From the NCBI RefSeq assembly GCF_963576615.1, contig NC_088714.1:47897772-47961771 (forward strand): a stretch of 64,000 nucleotides of DNA. Direction: 5' to 3'. This document shows, one piece after another, positions 12,878-27,800 of this stretch. Position 1 is the stretch's first letter, and every line of letters starts with the position of its first letter. Under the pieces are notes generated by a model. That model did no database searches and was not told the DNA's origin. It saw only the letters and a list, made by a program, of their open reading frames with translations. The position numbers and the translations under genes are program-made. The stretch comes from Watersipora subatra. Lineage: Eukaryota > Bryozoa > Gymnolaemata > Cheilostomatida > Watersiporidae.

Positions 12878-15800
12878 CAATGATATATTTCGCGTCAAGT
12901 TTTCGAGCTGTGAGATGAATTATATGAAATACAGTGAATTCTTATGACAATATTTGATGATTTTAACATATCAATGTTTGACTGCATTATGAAATTATGA
13001 TCAATAGTAAAAGTATTTTATATCATTCTTTCAACTAGTATTACTGTTTGAACTAATGCTATTAGCTAATAGAATACTTGTTTACAACGTGTACTGGCAA
13101 GGAGATTACTCGTGATAACATCATAAAGTGGTTGTGAAATTCTTTACTACAATTAGGGCTGTGTATATCTGTTTGTGTGAAGCTATGTATAGGCAAGTAT
13201 ATTTGATAAACACATTAGAATATAATAATAAAAATATTGGGCACCTACAATACAACAGAGTAAAACATGGTGAATCTTTTGATACCAAATAACTGTAATG
13301 TGAATTTTGTTGCAATTCAACCTTTTACCTTTTAAGTATAGGAAAAAATATTGGTTTCAGCAGGATTCGAACTCGCAACGTTCTGCTTAGTAGACCCGCG
13401 ACAATTGACATTTGTTGTGTTGTCATTGTCATTCCTAGCAACATTTTAGAATAATTTTGCAGTTCCTTCTTGCACTTAGGCTCCATCTCTCGTGGCACAT
13501 TGAACTGCTAGGGCATGAGAATAATATATGTAATCATGACTTATATAATATATATATACTTTATATGATATATCAACCACTTACCATTTATATATTATAT
13601 AAATGGTAAGTGGAAGGTTGAACTTATAAATTGGCATTGTAGTCGGCACAGAGGCCCAAGACATCTCCAGCTAATTGTCACGCTATGAGGAAGAATGCAC
13701 AAAGGGAGACACCTACAAATGATGATATTTTAGAACTAACAAGGTTTGTGTTATTTTTTGTCTGTTACAATCGTTGCTCATAACACTGCAAGCTAAGAGA
13801 TCTTTGCTGTTTTGTCTTGTTTTATGAGAGATTACTTGCTCGCAAGTTACTCATGAAACTTTTGTATTTAATTTAAGTATAACTTTATTGAGCTCTCAAG
13901 CAATTCTTCGAACATAATATAATTGTGTTAACATGTAATGCAATTCTATCAAGCATTCTTGCACATAGCGTACATAAGATGCATAGATAGGCAACTCCTA
14001 ATGTTTTTCATAATGTAGCAAATAATGATTAAGTTGATTGACTTGTTAATATCTCTATTTTTATGGTTTTCTCTATAAATTTGTAGACAGAACTCGCGAC
14101 AGTTCACGGCCGTTCCTAACAATGGAGTTGTCCACAGAGAGTATCTCATTCACTCGCAGCACACAGGAGAGGAATCCAATTCCATACCACCTGACCTTGC
14201 TGCTTCTCTCCTCCACACATCAGCGGTCAAGGACCCCGCCCAATACTACAATACTTTATGTCAAAATAATCCTGAGGCTTTGAAGACTTTGCTCACTGAT
14301 AAAAAGTTTGGCTGGCCTACAAACCAATATACAGGCTTTCACATCAGGTCAGTTTGGGGTACAACCTTGAACTTGGACTAGATTACATCTCTCACCTATA
14401 TATTTGTATTTGTTGTGTCTTGCTGTATAGCCTTAGCTACTGTAGTGTCTATAGCTTTAGACACTATAGTGTGCATGACTTAAGTTTCTATAGCGTAGCT
14501 ACCATAGCCTCCTTAGCTGCTATAGTATATACCGGTATAGCCTTAATTACTATAGTGTGCCTAGCCTTAGCTACTACAGTGTATATATCCTTAGCTACTA
14601 TAGTGTGTATAGCCTTAGATGCTATAGTCTATAGGGCCCTAACTACTATAGTGTATATAGCCTTAGCTACTATAGTTTGTATAGCCTTAGCTACAATGTT
14701 GTGTGTAGCCTTAACCACTATAGAGCATAAAACCTTAGCTACTGCAACATAGATAGCCTTAGCTGCTATAGTGTATACAGTCTTAGCTACTATGGTGTGT
14801 GTAGCCATAGCTACTAAAGTATACATAACCTTAGCTGCCGCGATATGTATAGCCATAGCTTACAGCTATGTTGTAGCTTATCTGAATATATTACCTTAAA
14901 AATAAAATTCTGGCAAGTGCTTGGGGTGATAATGTAGTGTGAAATGGCCAAAATTGTTTGACAGTTGCTCACGTATTCTGTTTGGACAACCAATAGAGCT
15001 TAAAGGTTGACTTGCAACAAAATTCACATTACAGTTATTTGGTATCAAAAGATTCACCATGTCTTACTCTGTTGTGTTGTAGGTGCCAAATAAGTGGGAA
15101 TACGATTACAAGCTCTTAAAAGCTCAAAAACGAAAAGCCGCCGTAGATTGGAATCTCTTTATTTCTCTGACGTAGCCATGAAATTTGGTTATCATCTTGT
15201 CACGTGATGTTCTCCTGTGAATTGAAAGGGCAATGAAAAGCTCAATATAAAACTTATCATAGCACTAGTTTATGACAAACACTTTGGGTTTTGCCGAAGA
15301 CCCCGTATCAAATATAGATTCTCGTTACTTTACAGTTTTGTTTTGGCCTGGTCTAATTGGCAAGTCGTAATCTGATCATGTGACCCAATACTGCGCAAAT
15401 AATTTCTGCAGCACTTGTCGATTACCAACAGGCTCGTCATGGTTATCAGACAATGATATGCACTCCTTCAAGCTAAGGCCAAAAAATTAAACGATTGTTT
15501 ACAGTAAGTTATAAGATATCACTGCTAAAAGTGACAGCATTAAAATGACGATAAAACAGATGCGTAAGAACAACAGACATGGTTTTATTGAATGCGTGGA
15601 GTATATTTGTGAAAATATTTCGATAAATAAGGTTGCATGAAAGTGTAAACGGAAACCATCTCTCACAACTACATCACATTTGAGCCGTTTTGGAAAGAGA
15701 ATCCAAACTTCGGCAGTCTCGTGTGGCTGCGATTAACTGTTCGTTTTTGAGCTTTTAAGAACTTGTAATCACATTTCCACATATTCTGCACCTACAACAC

Positions 15801-18800
15801 AACAAAGTAAGACATGGTGAATCTTTTGATATCAAATATCTGTAATGTGAATTTTGTTGCAAGTCAACCTTTTTAAGCAGGTGTTCTGGTTATCCATAAT
15901 TGCTCACTACAACATTTTGTGTAGAAGTTACCGAAAACCCCCGACAGCACAGATAATGGCTGACCTAGACAGGGTGGCAATGCCTCCAAGGAGACCCAAG
16001 ACAGCTATTAACTTGTCTAACAAAGAGCTACTTGTGCCTCAGCCATATATTTACAGGTGCAGACAACTTCTAAATTGTTTTAAAAGAGATGATTTGTACA
16101 TGTAATTCGCACACTGACATTTTAGGTGGCAAGTTTTTCTAGGCAGATTATGCACTATAAAATATTTTTGTATCTATAATCTGAACTACTGCAAATGATT
16201 TTTTTCTGATTTATTCTGTACAACTCCAAAGTGTAAAAAGATTTACATCTTTTAAGGATTGAACTTCAGTTCCTTTGAGACTAGTTGCATCTCTAAGTAT
16301 AATCCCATACAATTAACCTTTGCTAAATGGCTTAACTAGTCATTTTTAAGGCAGCAAGTTGATAGCAATAAAATGTAATGGTACTAGAGCGTTTCTTGAT
16401 GCCACCTATACAGCTGTCATTTGCTTCAAAATCTAGCATACAAGTTTCTACAGTTACTACCCAGATATTGGTATTCCACTCCGCTTCTTTCTAAACAAGA
16501 CTGTACCCCATACTTTCTAATACTTCTCTCTTGTGCTGCCTCTTGTATGCTGCCTATTATTTATAGGAGTGCTTCATTTGCGGCAAGAAAAGCTTCTCAA
16601 AAGTCTGCCCGCTCTGCAGTACAGCCTCAACCTGTGACCTTTACAGGTAGGATTCTCAAGCTATGGGCTTCTTGTCATAAGCGGTTGCGATTCTAGTTGT
16701 ATGACTTATGTAGTTGCTAACAGATTTTTCCTTTTTAATGAGGAATAAAGCTATTCCATTTATTAGAGAGTTGAGACGGCTTATGCTGTGATTTTAGTCC
16801 AAATCAATATGTTTACACTGTTTACGGTTTTTTCTACAACAGATTACCAAGTATATCTAATAAGCTGACTCCCTGAATTGTTCAAGCAGGTGCTTTATGA
16901 ACAACCCGATTGTTCAAGCAGGTGCTTTATGAACAACCCGATTGTTTAAGCAGGTGCTTTATGAACAATTCGATTGTTTAAGCAAGTGCTTGATGAACGA
17001 CCTGATTGTTTAAGCAGGTGCTTTATGAACAATCTGATTGTTTAAGCAGGTGCTTTATGAACAACGATTGTTTAAGCAGGTGCTTTATGAACAACCCGAT
17101 TGTTTAAGCAGGTGCTTTATGAACAGTCTGATTGTTTAAGCAGGTGCTTTATGAGCAATCTGATTGTTTAAGCAGGTGCTTTATGAACAATCTGATTGTT
17201 TAAACGGGTGCTTTATGAACAATCTGATTGTTTAAGCATGTGCTTTATGAACAATCTGATTGTATAAGCAGGTGCTTTACGAACAACCTGATTGTTTAAA
17301 CAGGTGCTTTATGAACAACCCGATTGTTTAAGCAGGTGCTTTATGAACAACCCGATTGTTTAAGCAGGTGCTTTATGAACAATCTGATTAATTAAGCAGG
17401 TGCTTTATGAATAACCTGGTTGTTTAAACAGGTGCTTTATGAACAACCCGATTGTTTAAGCAGGTGCTTTGTGAACAGTCTGATTGTTTAAGCAGGTGCT
17501 TTATGAGCAATATGATTGTTTAAGCAGGTGCTTTATGAACAATCTGATTGTTTAAAGGGGTGCTTTATGAACAATCTGATTGTTTAAGCATGTGCTTTAT
17601 GAACAATCTGATTGTTTAAGCAGGTGCTTTATGAGCAATCGGATTGTATAAGCAGGTGCTTTACGAACAACCTGATTGTTTAAACAGGTGCTTTATGGAC
17701 AACCCGATTGTTTAAGCAGGTGCTTTATGAACAACCCGATTGTTTAAGCAGGTGCTTTATGAACAATCTGATTGTTTAAGCAGGTGCTTTATGGACAACC
17801 CGATTGTTTAAGCAGGTGCTTTATGAACACTCTGATGGATATTTGATTTGATGCCCCTATTACCTATTGTGCAAAGAAAAGTTATTAATAGTATATAGGG
17901 TTTTAAAGATATTGTTTAACTTCAATGATGTAATTTATAACCCAACCATTTATCTGCCATTCCATTTCTTAGATGTTAGCTACAAGCAGTAAGGTAACTT
18001 GGAGTTGTCTTACAGCTGCTCTTAATATTCTAAGAGATACTTTGATGGTGTGTTGTTAATATTTTATGGTCTCGCCACTCTACTACTGGCCATTTAGGAG
18101 GTTTTAGTAAGTTATTACGCACAACGAGCTGGATTCGATTGGCTCAGTTTGTTTGTTTTATTTACATTAAATCATAACATAACAAAAGAATAAAAAAGTA
18201 AGGTGCAATGATGGCCCATATGCGCAATAGCTTGACTATTCGAGGCACAGAGCTCGGGTTAATAGATGAGATTGTTAATGAAGAAAACATGGATAGTCTA
18301 AGCATAAGAAATCAGAACAAGTTTATTCCAACGAGTCCATCAACTACTGCTTCAAAGCAGCCCTAAAAACCATCATAACCACCAATTTTCCTTAGCCAAA
18401 TTGGCAAGGAATTCCATGCTGATGACACACGATAGGCAACCTGTCTATGGCCACCAGTAGAGGAGGAAGGTGGGAGGGGCCTTAGTTTATAACAGTTAAT
18501 TTAGGCCTTCGTGTATAACAAATATGCATACGATATTTGCTGTTCGATATTATGGCAGCGATCTTTGAGCTCCAATGTGACATCTTGTAGCTTACTTACC
18601 GTAAAATCTCTAACTGAACGCCATGACGCTCTATTTTCAACCCTTTGTCTATAGTCGCGGTGAATTGGAGGTGGCGTTCAAATGGAGATTGGCGTTGTAT
18701 TTTTTAAATGGCTTGTCAGAATTTCGGAAAAACAGTTTAGCTCATTCACGGCCGGAGTGAATGCCGCCTATCTTTTGCCCTCTTTTTTCGATGGAGCAAT

Positions 18801-21800
18801 ATTGAACCTTTGGTGATGCAATAAATCTGCTAACTTACCTCAAACTTGTCAAAAATCTCTTAATAAACACGCATTGAGAAACCGAAAAATATCTCTACCA
18901 GTCAATATCTATTGCTTACAATTAACCCGTGATGATATTGTAGCCTGTGTCCTGGTTTGCAATTTGTTGCAGCTTTTAATTTTTATTTCATTCCTAATTT
19001 GAAAACATATGTTTATTTTATATCTTTATTTAACATTGTTGAATAAAAGCTCATTGCACTCATTGATATGTTTGCTAGAGTTTGCCGCCAAAACTAGCTT
19101 TTTATGTGCAACAGAAGTGGAGTTATGAGCATCGATTCATTGTATGCTTAGATTACCGCAATGATATTACTAAATAAGATGCTATAAATCTGCAAATTTA
19201 TAAGTTTTATAATGATAATCTATAAAATGCTACAAATATATATTCTTGAACAAGTAAGATAGTCGAACCATACTTATATTACATGCAGACACAAAAATTA
19301 ATGTTTTTAAAACCCAAATATTTGCATCGTTTGCTCGGATAGCAGCGTTCTGATTGTTGATTTCGATGGAACAAACATCCTCTGGCTGCCCAATGCTTTC
19401 CACAATGTCTTCTGACCTCAACTCTTCTGCACTGCTGAACCAGTCAATATTTGCGCCCGAACAATTTTTTGGCAGAGCAAAACATTTACCCGAATCATTT
19501 AGCACAAATGCAACCCGTGGAAGTTTTGCTCGCTAAATGTAACTTTCACCCTAAAATTAGTCGCTCATCTACCATTGTAAATGTAAACCTTTTCTTATAT
19601 ATTGCACTTTAAAATATCAAGACGTTAATCAAGAAATTACTATTAGCTTGAGACAATTATTAATTATTTCCATGGTGTTGCTTTCAAAGTTGTAAAGAAC
19701 AAAAATGAAAAGTTTTAGAGTTGGACAACAAGAAAATTAATTGTTATTGATGTAGACGGTTCATTATTAATACAATTTTGTGGACACTTTTTTGCTGATC
19801 ACTTGATATTTTGGGTTCGTAAAGATCAAAGATTGTCAAAGTGGATGTCAAATGTAGGTGGCGTTTAATTAGAGAGTGGTGCTCTGTTTTTCAACCTTCT
19901 CTCTCAGTGGCGGTCAAATAGAGGTGGTGCTCAAATAGAGGTGGTGTTCAATTAGAGGTTTTACACTAATATTAGATTCTAACTGTTATTTAAACAAAAA
20001 TTAAAATACTCTTTAGTTGCATTTATACAGTTTATATTGACTAAACTATGATATACAATAATATGATTTTGAGCAAAAGAAAGAGAGACAAATCCTTTCA
20101 CTTTCCGTCACAGGTTGGTTCTGTACAGCTTTTGTATTGAAACGTTTTTAGCTAGTTTAGCCTAATTTAAAATTTTTACAAAGTTCAATGATTGTTTGTC
20201 TAGAAAACCAAAAGAAGTTATTTTGTCAAGTCATGAGGGGGTAATATTTACTCACTAAATTTAAGTACACTAGCTGTACAATGTGTTGTACAGCTAGTGT
20301 ACAGCTGGCTACTTTTTCAAATCTCGTGCTGAATATTTTGTATTAAATTATTAAATCTTTTGTCCTTTTTATTACATTGTAATTCTCTTAAGACAAGAGT
20401 AAGAAATACATAAAAACAGATAACTCCAATATTTCATTGGTTTCTCGGCTCGAAACCTGCTCTGATCAACTACAATAAACTGGCTTTTTGTCTTGAAGCT
20501 AGTTTATTGTAGTTTTTCCACCTTTTGCCATGCTATTGGATAAAGCTATCAATAAAGGCAATCAATCACATGTTAGCTAACAAATTTTAATTTTTCCAAA
20601 GTTGCCCAGCAATTATGAAATCCTTTCCTGAATTATTCAATATAGCTACTAACTGTTGTGTGCCATATCTGGTTAGTGCTGGTTATTCAGTTGATGCTGG
20701 TACCATATACATGCACAGCTTTCCATTTCACTTGAAAGAACCTTTGACCTTTGTATCTCACATTTGATGCTAAAACTTGTTTGCTGCAATGATGGAGGCT
20801 CTGTGTGGTTGGATTTGTCTGCTCTCTTGTTATTAGACTGGTTGACTGTTCTTTCACCTTGCTATGGTTATTGCCATCAACTAAGCAACCATTAATGATG
20901 CCAAATACCCCTGAGATTATAAAAATAGTTGTTATATTCATATTCAATTTAGTGAAAATTTCAAGGTATAAATAATATATCATCATCAAAGGGCTTGTTA
21001 TACCCGGATGCGAATAAAGCTCATTGGTTTTGTTATTCATTAGGAAAAATGGTTCAGAACATTACCACTGCAACATATTACATAAAAGGCAGTATCTTCA
21101 TCTGAAAATGAATGTATTCATATTTTTTGTATACATTGTTCAATGTATACATATTTTCGTTAGTATACAGTAACGTATTCGCTTTCCTTTTATGTTTATT
21201 TGTCAAACAAACTATGAGTGTAAATTGCAAAAATTGTTATAGCTGACAGAAAATCAATAAGAGTAATTAAATCCAATACTAATCAGTTAAAAGAGATAGT
21301 AATAGGCTTGTAACTGCCCATGTATGAAAGTAACACCCTATATTTGATGGCTTGGTATATACCGGTTCTAGCCGGTTTCCACTGGATGAAAGTCTAGTTT
21401 GGCTGAGGTCAGCTTGGTCAATAGAACCTTATAAAAGTTTTGGAGTTTCCACAGCTGAATAAAATGTATAGAGAGAACATGTCACCAAGGTGTGCAAATG
21501 GAACCAATATGGCCTATTTATGCCACTGGTCGCAATACTCACTATATAGATTTCTCTGTGAGCCCAAAGTAAATGTAATGACAACGAAACATGCGCCTTT
21601 GTCAAACTGAAGGGAAGGTCATGCGAAGGACTTGTTTTTAAGCTAATCACAAACAGATTCATTTTGAGAAGCAAGTCTAACAAGGTGTTTCCTGTGCATA
21701 CATAGTTTATGTCAGAGCAGAGTACAAAGATAGTAATGCCACCGGGTGTATAAGGAGCCATATTGGTTCCATTCATGCTCTCTCAATAACCTAACTTTCT

Positions 21801-24800
21801 ATACTGTGTGCTAGCTATCGTAAAATGTACAGCTGATGGTTCAACCCTCAACAAGTAAAGAATTGGTTTTGTTTTAAGATACGTATGTACAAAATTTTGC
21901 AGTAATCGCACAAATTTTATCTTCTAAGACACACGCTTGCCTCTATTGCAGACGAAGTCTTCGGCATGTTTGCTGAAAAAAACAGAAGTTTAAATACAAG
22001 TCCTGATCAAACGTCTAACAAGTTGGGCACAGTTGTCACCCCTCTCTCACCATCTACAGCTGACAGTAGGTTATTTATGTAATATGTCTCGTATAACACA
22101 CCGAATCAGTTGCATTATATTAATTACATAGCCTTAGAACTTAGCTAAGAAAACAAGTTAGAAAACTAGGGAGGACTAGATAATTTAATCCTGACATATG
22201 TACTAGAAACACACAAGTGCAATTATTGAATATTTAATAGCAAACATACGACAGCGTGTCTACACACCTCATACTGCCAGGAATAGCTTATTTCACGTGG
22301 TCATAATCTATGATTCTTCTTTGATCTTGGCTTCAAGTTTCTCAAAAGTTATCCGCTCATAATCCGTTCAGTTCCATTGGAAGTCTATTGACGGAACAGC
22401 AATCTTTTTTTGGTGCAGCAGGAAGTCTTTCAGCTTGACTGTTACAAAATCGTTACCCAGTGTATATAAACAGTTCTGAGTTATGAATAGCGTGTCATGG
22501 CCTCCTTTTCTTAGTATCCCAGATGTTGAGTACCCTAGAACACCTATCTTTTCCTAGTATTTAGTTTCGTGAGTAGCATACAGAGTAAAATTTTGCTGCA
22601 ACTTAATTTCGCAGCTCTGATGAGTGCGAAAATATAGTGATTTGACAATACATGCGGTGGAACAAACATAATTAGATCAAATCCAGTTCACTGGTAAGAA
22701 ATTTTTTTTCAATTTGGAACTAGTTTGTAATTGTGAACCGCAGGTAGAATTGTGTGGGCGATATCGATGATGCAATTTGATTGCTTGCTGCCATTTTTTT
22801 CTTGGACCATCAATGAACAAAGCTATTTAATTTCGTGTTTTCGCTCGTTCGTTATGATAGTTTAGTTTAGCCCATGAATCTTTCGCGTGAGGATGGCTCC
22901 GTGAAAACACGAAAGTTAGATGAGGCGAATACATGAGTGTCCTAGGGTAGTAGCTCTGTGTTTGCTGGAGTGTTTAACTACCACAATCGTGGATATGTGG
23001 GTCGAGTCAGAGAAGTCTTGTCAATAATGGAAGTTACTAGGTATCTGACTGGAGACATCCCGGGAGTTTAAAAAGACATGATAAAAACTACAATCATATC
23101 TCAACGAAAAATTCAACAAATTCTAGGCTACAAACTCGTACAAAATAGTTTCCAACATACAATATTCAGTGTTTTGAAGTCTTACAGCGTCGAAAGTGCT
23201 GCTCCAAATTTTAAAAAGAAATATGAGCTAAATCACTTGAAACTTCACTGTAGGTAAGTCGTGCACCGGACCATGTAAGTCGTACACCGGACCGTGCAAG
23301 TCGTGCACCGGACCATGTAAGTCGTGTTACGGATCTTCATCGTCACGTCTTTCTTCTGAACCTGCGTATTGCCCAGTCTAATGTACACTTCGCGTGTCTC
23401 TAACATAAAATAATAATTAAAAGCTGTTTTTTACTGATATTAATTTAGGTTTTTACATAGTTTTATATAATGAATTCATTTTAATGCTATTTGCAATCAC
23501 CTGCAGTATTTATCAAAGAATCATCGTTGAATTAAACAAATTACAATGTTTGCTTATAAGACTATCTGATTCAACATATGACTTGAATTCATATGTAGTG
23601 TTTTGATTGTATTTGTTGCACGAGCTACCAGCTCAATTTAAATATGAACATACACCAAATTCTTGTTGATTTTATCAGAAAATATCGGTATTTTTCTATC
23701 ATTTGCAATTGTTTTTTATGTTTGAGGTGGTCTGACTGCCAGGATGTTTCAAAGTTTAAAATCGATAAAACTTGATTGCGGCTAAATCGCTCAGATCGAG
23801 CGAAAGTGCGATTCTTGCATCTATAGTTATAAAGAGACTGACATAATAGAGACATGTAATGCTATAACTTCAACACACGCAGTAGCCGATATTAACTATG
23901 GCAACGATAACAACTAGTGACATCATTTCACACAATTTTTTTCTGAGTATTTCAACTAGGATCGAGTTTTGTCAATTTCAATCTTGAATCATTCTGGCAA
24001 TCAGAACACCTCAAACATCAAAAACAATCGCAAATGATAGCAAAATACTGATACTATCTGATAAATTTAATTTACCAAATAAAATAATAATAAGATAAAA
24101 TTTAATAACATTTATGTAAGTCCATTTTTATTCTATTTTCTCCTGCAGTTTTCTGTTATGACTCTGGCTTGAACATTCATCTCCTTTATTGATTTTGTCG
24201 GAAGGTTTAACGAACTCTGGTAACAAACATGACACGTACAAGAATCAGTTATGCATTGACATATTTTATTTTTAAATGTTCCTTCTGTATACATATAACG
24301 GCTGATTGGCATTTTACTTGACTGCTTGACCAACATGTTGAAGATCAATGTTGTTTAATATAGAGACATCGCGCATGTCTGGCAGCGGTGATTTGTCAAC
24401 ATGATGCGTGTGACACTAAGTATTTTCATATAACTTTAAAGATGAACTAGCACAGAATTGTAGTATATTTTATCAAAAAGTATCAGTATTTTTCTAGCAT
24501 TTGCAACTGTTTTTAGTGTTTGAGCTCATCTGACTGCCAGGATGTTTCAAGATTAAATTGATAAAACTTGATTGCGTTTAAAATGCTCAGAATGACAATA
24601 TGTACGAAATGATGTCACTAGTTGGTATCATTGCTATAGTTGATATCAGCCATTGTGTTCAAGTTACTGCATTACGTGTCTCTATTCTGTTGGTTTTTTT
24701 GCAACTATAGATGCCATAATCACACTTTTTCTCGATCTGAGCTTTGTAACCGCGATAAACTTTTGTCATTTTTAATCTAGAAACATCTTAACAGTTTGCT

Positions 24801-27800
24801 AACGACAAACATCAAAAACAATCGCAAATGATAGAAGCATACCGATACTTTCTGATAAAATCTACTGAAACTTTACGCGCGTTCATCCTTAACATTCGTG
24901 TGAAACGCATCGCTGATGACTTCGGTGTCTGACTCACTCTTGGAAAATGCATGTTTAAAACTGCTCTGCATAGTCAAACGCTGATTCACAGGGCAGTGGC
25001 AGCGTGCTGACAGATGTTAGAAGGTAGGCCTTTGTCGACAGCGTGCTGACAGATGTTAGAAGGTAGGCCTTTGTCGGCAGCGGCTCATAATACCGCTTGT
25101 ATCGAAGGCCTTTACAAGTTGTAAACAATTGTTCCACATTTCAACTTGACTAGCAACTCCTTAGAGCCGCTATGTTTGCCTTGCCTCTTGGCTTATTCCA
25201 ATAATTTCTAGATTTTAAACACGTAATCCATTCGCTAATTATAAGCTTGCTATTTCGGTAAGCCTTAGCTCAGTTTCTGCCTATTGTGTACTTATCTCGA
25301 AACATGATAAATGCACTGGCTATAAATAGTGATGCAATAACGTCAACGATCTTTCCTTAACACTGACGCGCACAAAGGGTCAATTCATTGCGAACTGTTT
25401 GACGTTGTTGGTGTTACAGCAGCTGGCTTGGGCAGCGGGAAAGTGAGTATTATCGAGGCATTGTAAAAAAGTGTGTGGAAGTGGCAAAGGAATTCAGATA
25501 TGAAGGACAATGACTTGCTAACTTGCTAATAGTATCACTTTGCATTGCCATTCGTGAGTTGTGATTCATGTATTACTTCTTGCAGCTGACTCGTCAAATC
25601 GTGCATAGAGTGAGTGTCGCTGTTGTTTGGTCACATGGCATGTCACAATACTTTGCTCACTTACTGGTATGCTTCTCACACAAGCCTCTCCTTCTGGTGC
25701 TTTTATATGTTAATATTTGTTTTGATGTGTATTATCACATTTCCTAAGAAAACATATACAACCTGAACGCTGTCACAAAGAATGAACCAACAAATTTACC
25801 AGGTACTGCCTAGAAAAAAAATTATTTCAACATGGTTGGTCAGAGTTAAAATAGGCGTGGCAAGTTTGGAGAACCATTAAAAACTGGATCGGGCGTAAAT
25901 GTTCTAATCAATTCCCGTCTGCTGCGCTTTTGGTGACTTTAATTCAAAGGTTCTAAAATATTCTTATAATCTACCGCTACAAAATATGATGAGGTTTCAC
26001 CTAAATGGCACCAGCATTTTCTGAAGATGAAAGAATGATTTCATATTTACTAATTAAAAAGAAATATTGTTATCGAAATCTGGAGTCATACACTCAAGCT
26101 TTTGATTTGTCTAAAATAGAAACGTCAGACAATTGAAACTACTGCTTAAAACTTGAAAATCCATTATTACAAGGTGCATCATCCCAAACATGCACTTAAA
26201 GACCAGGGCTAACTCAAGATCTGTTTACAGTACATAGCTAGAAGGAAGGTCTTTGTCAGTAGGGGGCCATGAACTTTTTTGCCTGGTTTTTTGATGACCC
26301 TACAAATCAAAGTTGACGTTGAAAAGTTGGTTATTTTGTAAAAAAGAATTCTAGCTTGCCTTCTGCAATGATAATTAGCCCAAAAATAGTTTCCTCCAGT
26401 AGCACTTCTTGCCAGCCTGGAAATAACTTTGAAAAGGTCATACAGAGTGCTTCGAGAGCCTATTTTGGCTTGAATCATTTAATTTGTTGCTCTGATTGCC
26501 GCTTTGCTCAGACTTATTTGCTGTTATCTGCTGATACGAGTGAGTGCTTGTCTTAATTGCTCTCTCTCTCTCTTTCGAGCTAGGGAATTGATAAAATCTA
26601 TCAGTTAAACATAGTAATTGTGTGTGATCTTTGCCGCCTCCTATTGTCATATCATTTTACTGAACGGCCTGTTCCGTCAACTACTTGTCACGCCATGAAC
26701 CTTTTTGAAAAGTTTGTACCTATTTCTATGCTTTGTTGAAATTTCTATTGTAAAAATAAAGCGATGACAATCGTTAATCCTGAGGGAATGCTTATTCTTT
26801 GCCTGTATAATAAGTGGGACAGTGTTGTCATTGATCAATTATTTCATAAATCTCCTAATCGCTTGAGCAGATTTTATGATTGCTGATATCTATAATACAG
26901 TTTACCTTCAGTTGACCTTCAGTTACTCCAACTGAGCACTGTTGTATGTGAATTAGACAAGTCTGTTCTGTAGCGCTACAAATAGTGAATGTACAAAGAT
27001 GCTGACGAACAAAATAAATTGTTAGACAAGGCAGTTCAATTCATATCAAAAGGTTTTGTAGAGGCTGGCTCACACTGTATCGCCATATGTTGGAGTTGTG
27101 CTCTCGGCAATTATCCGTCGACTATGTGCATCGTAAACCGATGACATCGCCAAGGCAAGACAGATGTGCCGGAAAACAGCGACTGTCAAACTTTCCCGAT
27201 ATTTTTGGGCAATGGGAGCCATTTCGGCGATGGTGGTTGGCTGTCGTGGATTGCTTAATTTATATTTCCTTTTTTGATATTTGCTGCGGGACTGATATTT
27301 TATCGTTTTAGTGACAGCATTGTGTAATAAAAACACTATGCGACGGAATATTCGCTGATGTAAACACGGATGGGTTGGTAATAATGTGAGCAGTTTTATC
27401 ACTAGCGATCACTGATGAATTGTGAATTAAAGCTGACATACTGCGATATAGTGTGTACCAGCCTTACGTGTCAACCGGCGCCGCCTTACTAAAGCCTGGT
27501 TCCCATATACACCAGCGAGAGCACCGCAGGCTATTGCGGTGAAATGTGAACCTACACGTCGGGTACCGCCGAGTACCACCGGTAGTTGCGGGCGGTCAAC
27601 GCAAGAGTAGCGCTGTTCAAATTTCGCGAAAAGCCGCAAGCAAAACCTTCCCGAAATGCACTGTACAGGTGAAGGTCACCATTATCGAAACGGCATGGCG
27701 AGCAAACATTTTATGCGATTGTTAGCGATGCAGTTTTATATGTGAACAGAAGCCACCGAGCCTAGCGTCGCAAGCGTTTCGCTGCGCAAGTTACCGTCGG

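Larger units (their letters stand above)
12540..13642 (+). other. Intron B-C
   Basis: Contains a TCAAACCTCTTCATATGA transposon-end-like sequence near 12577, the (AT)n run, a lone foldback arm, a SINE and a hairpin, each listed separately. Confidence 0.6.
14348..15924 (+). other. Intron D-E
   Basis: Contains the 24-bp minisatellite and the foldback element; nothing else was recognised. Confidence 0.6.
16647..21951 (+). other. Intron F-G
   Basis: 5.3 kb with the 32-bp array, a pogo/mariner-like element, two small palindromes (20267-20302 and 20467-20515) and a small foldback at 21472-21783. The long minus frame at 20687-21040 lacks any supporting motif. Confidence 0.6.

Noticed and set aside
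20687-21040. 117-codon minus frame
   Set aside because: No motif; intronic; length is not unusual for AT-rich DNA scanned in six frames.
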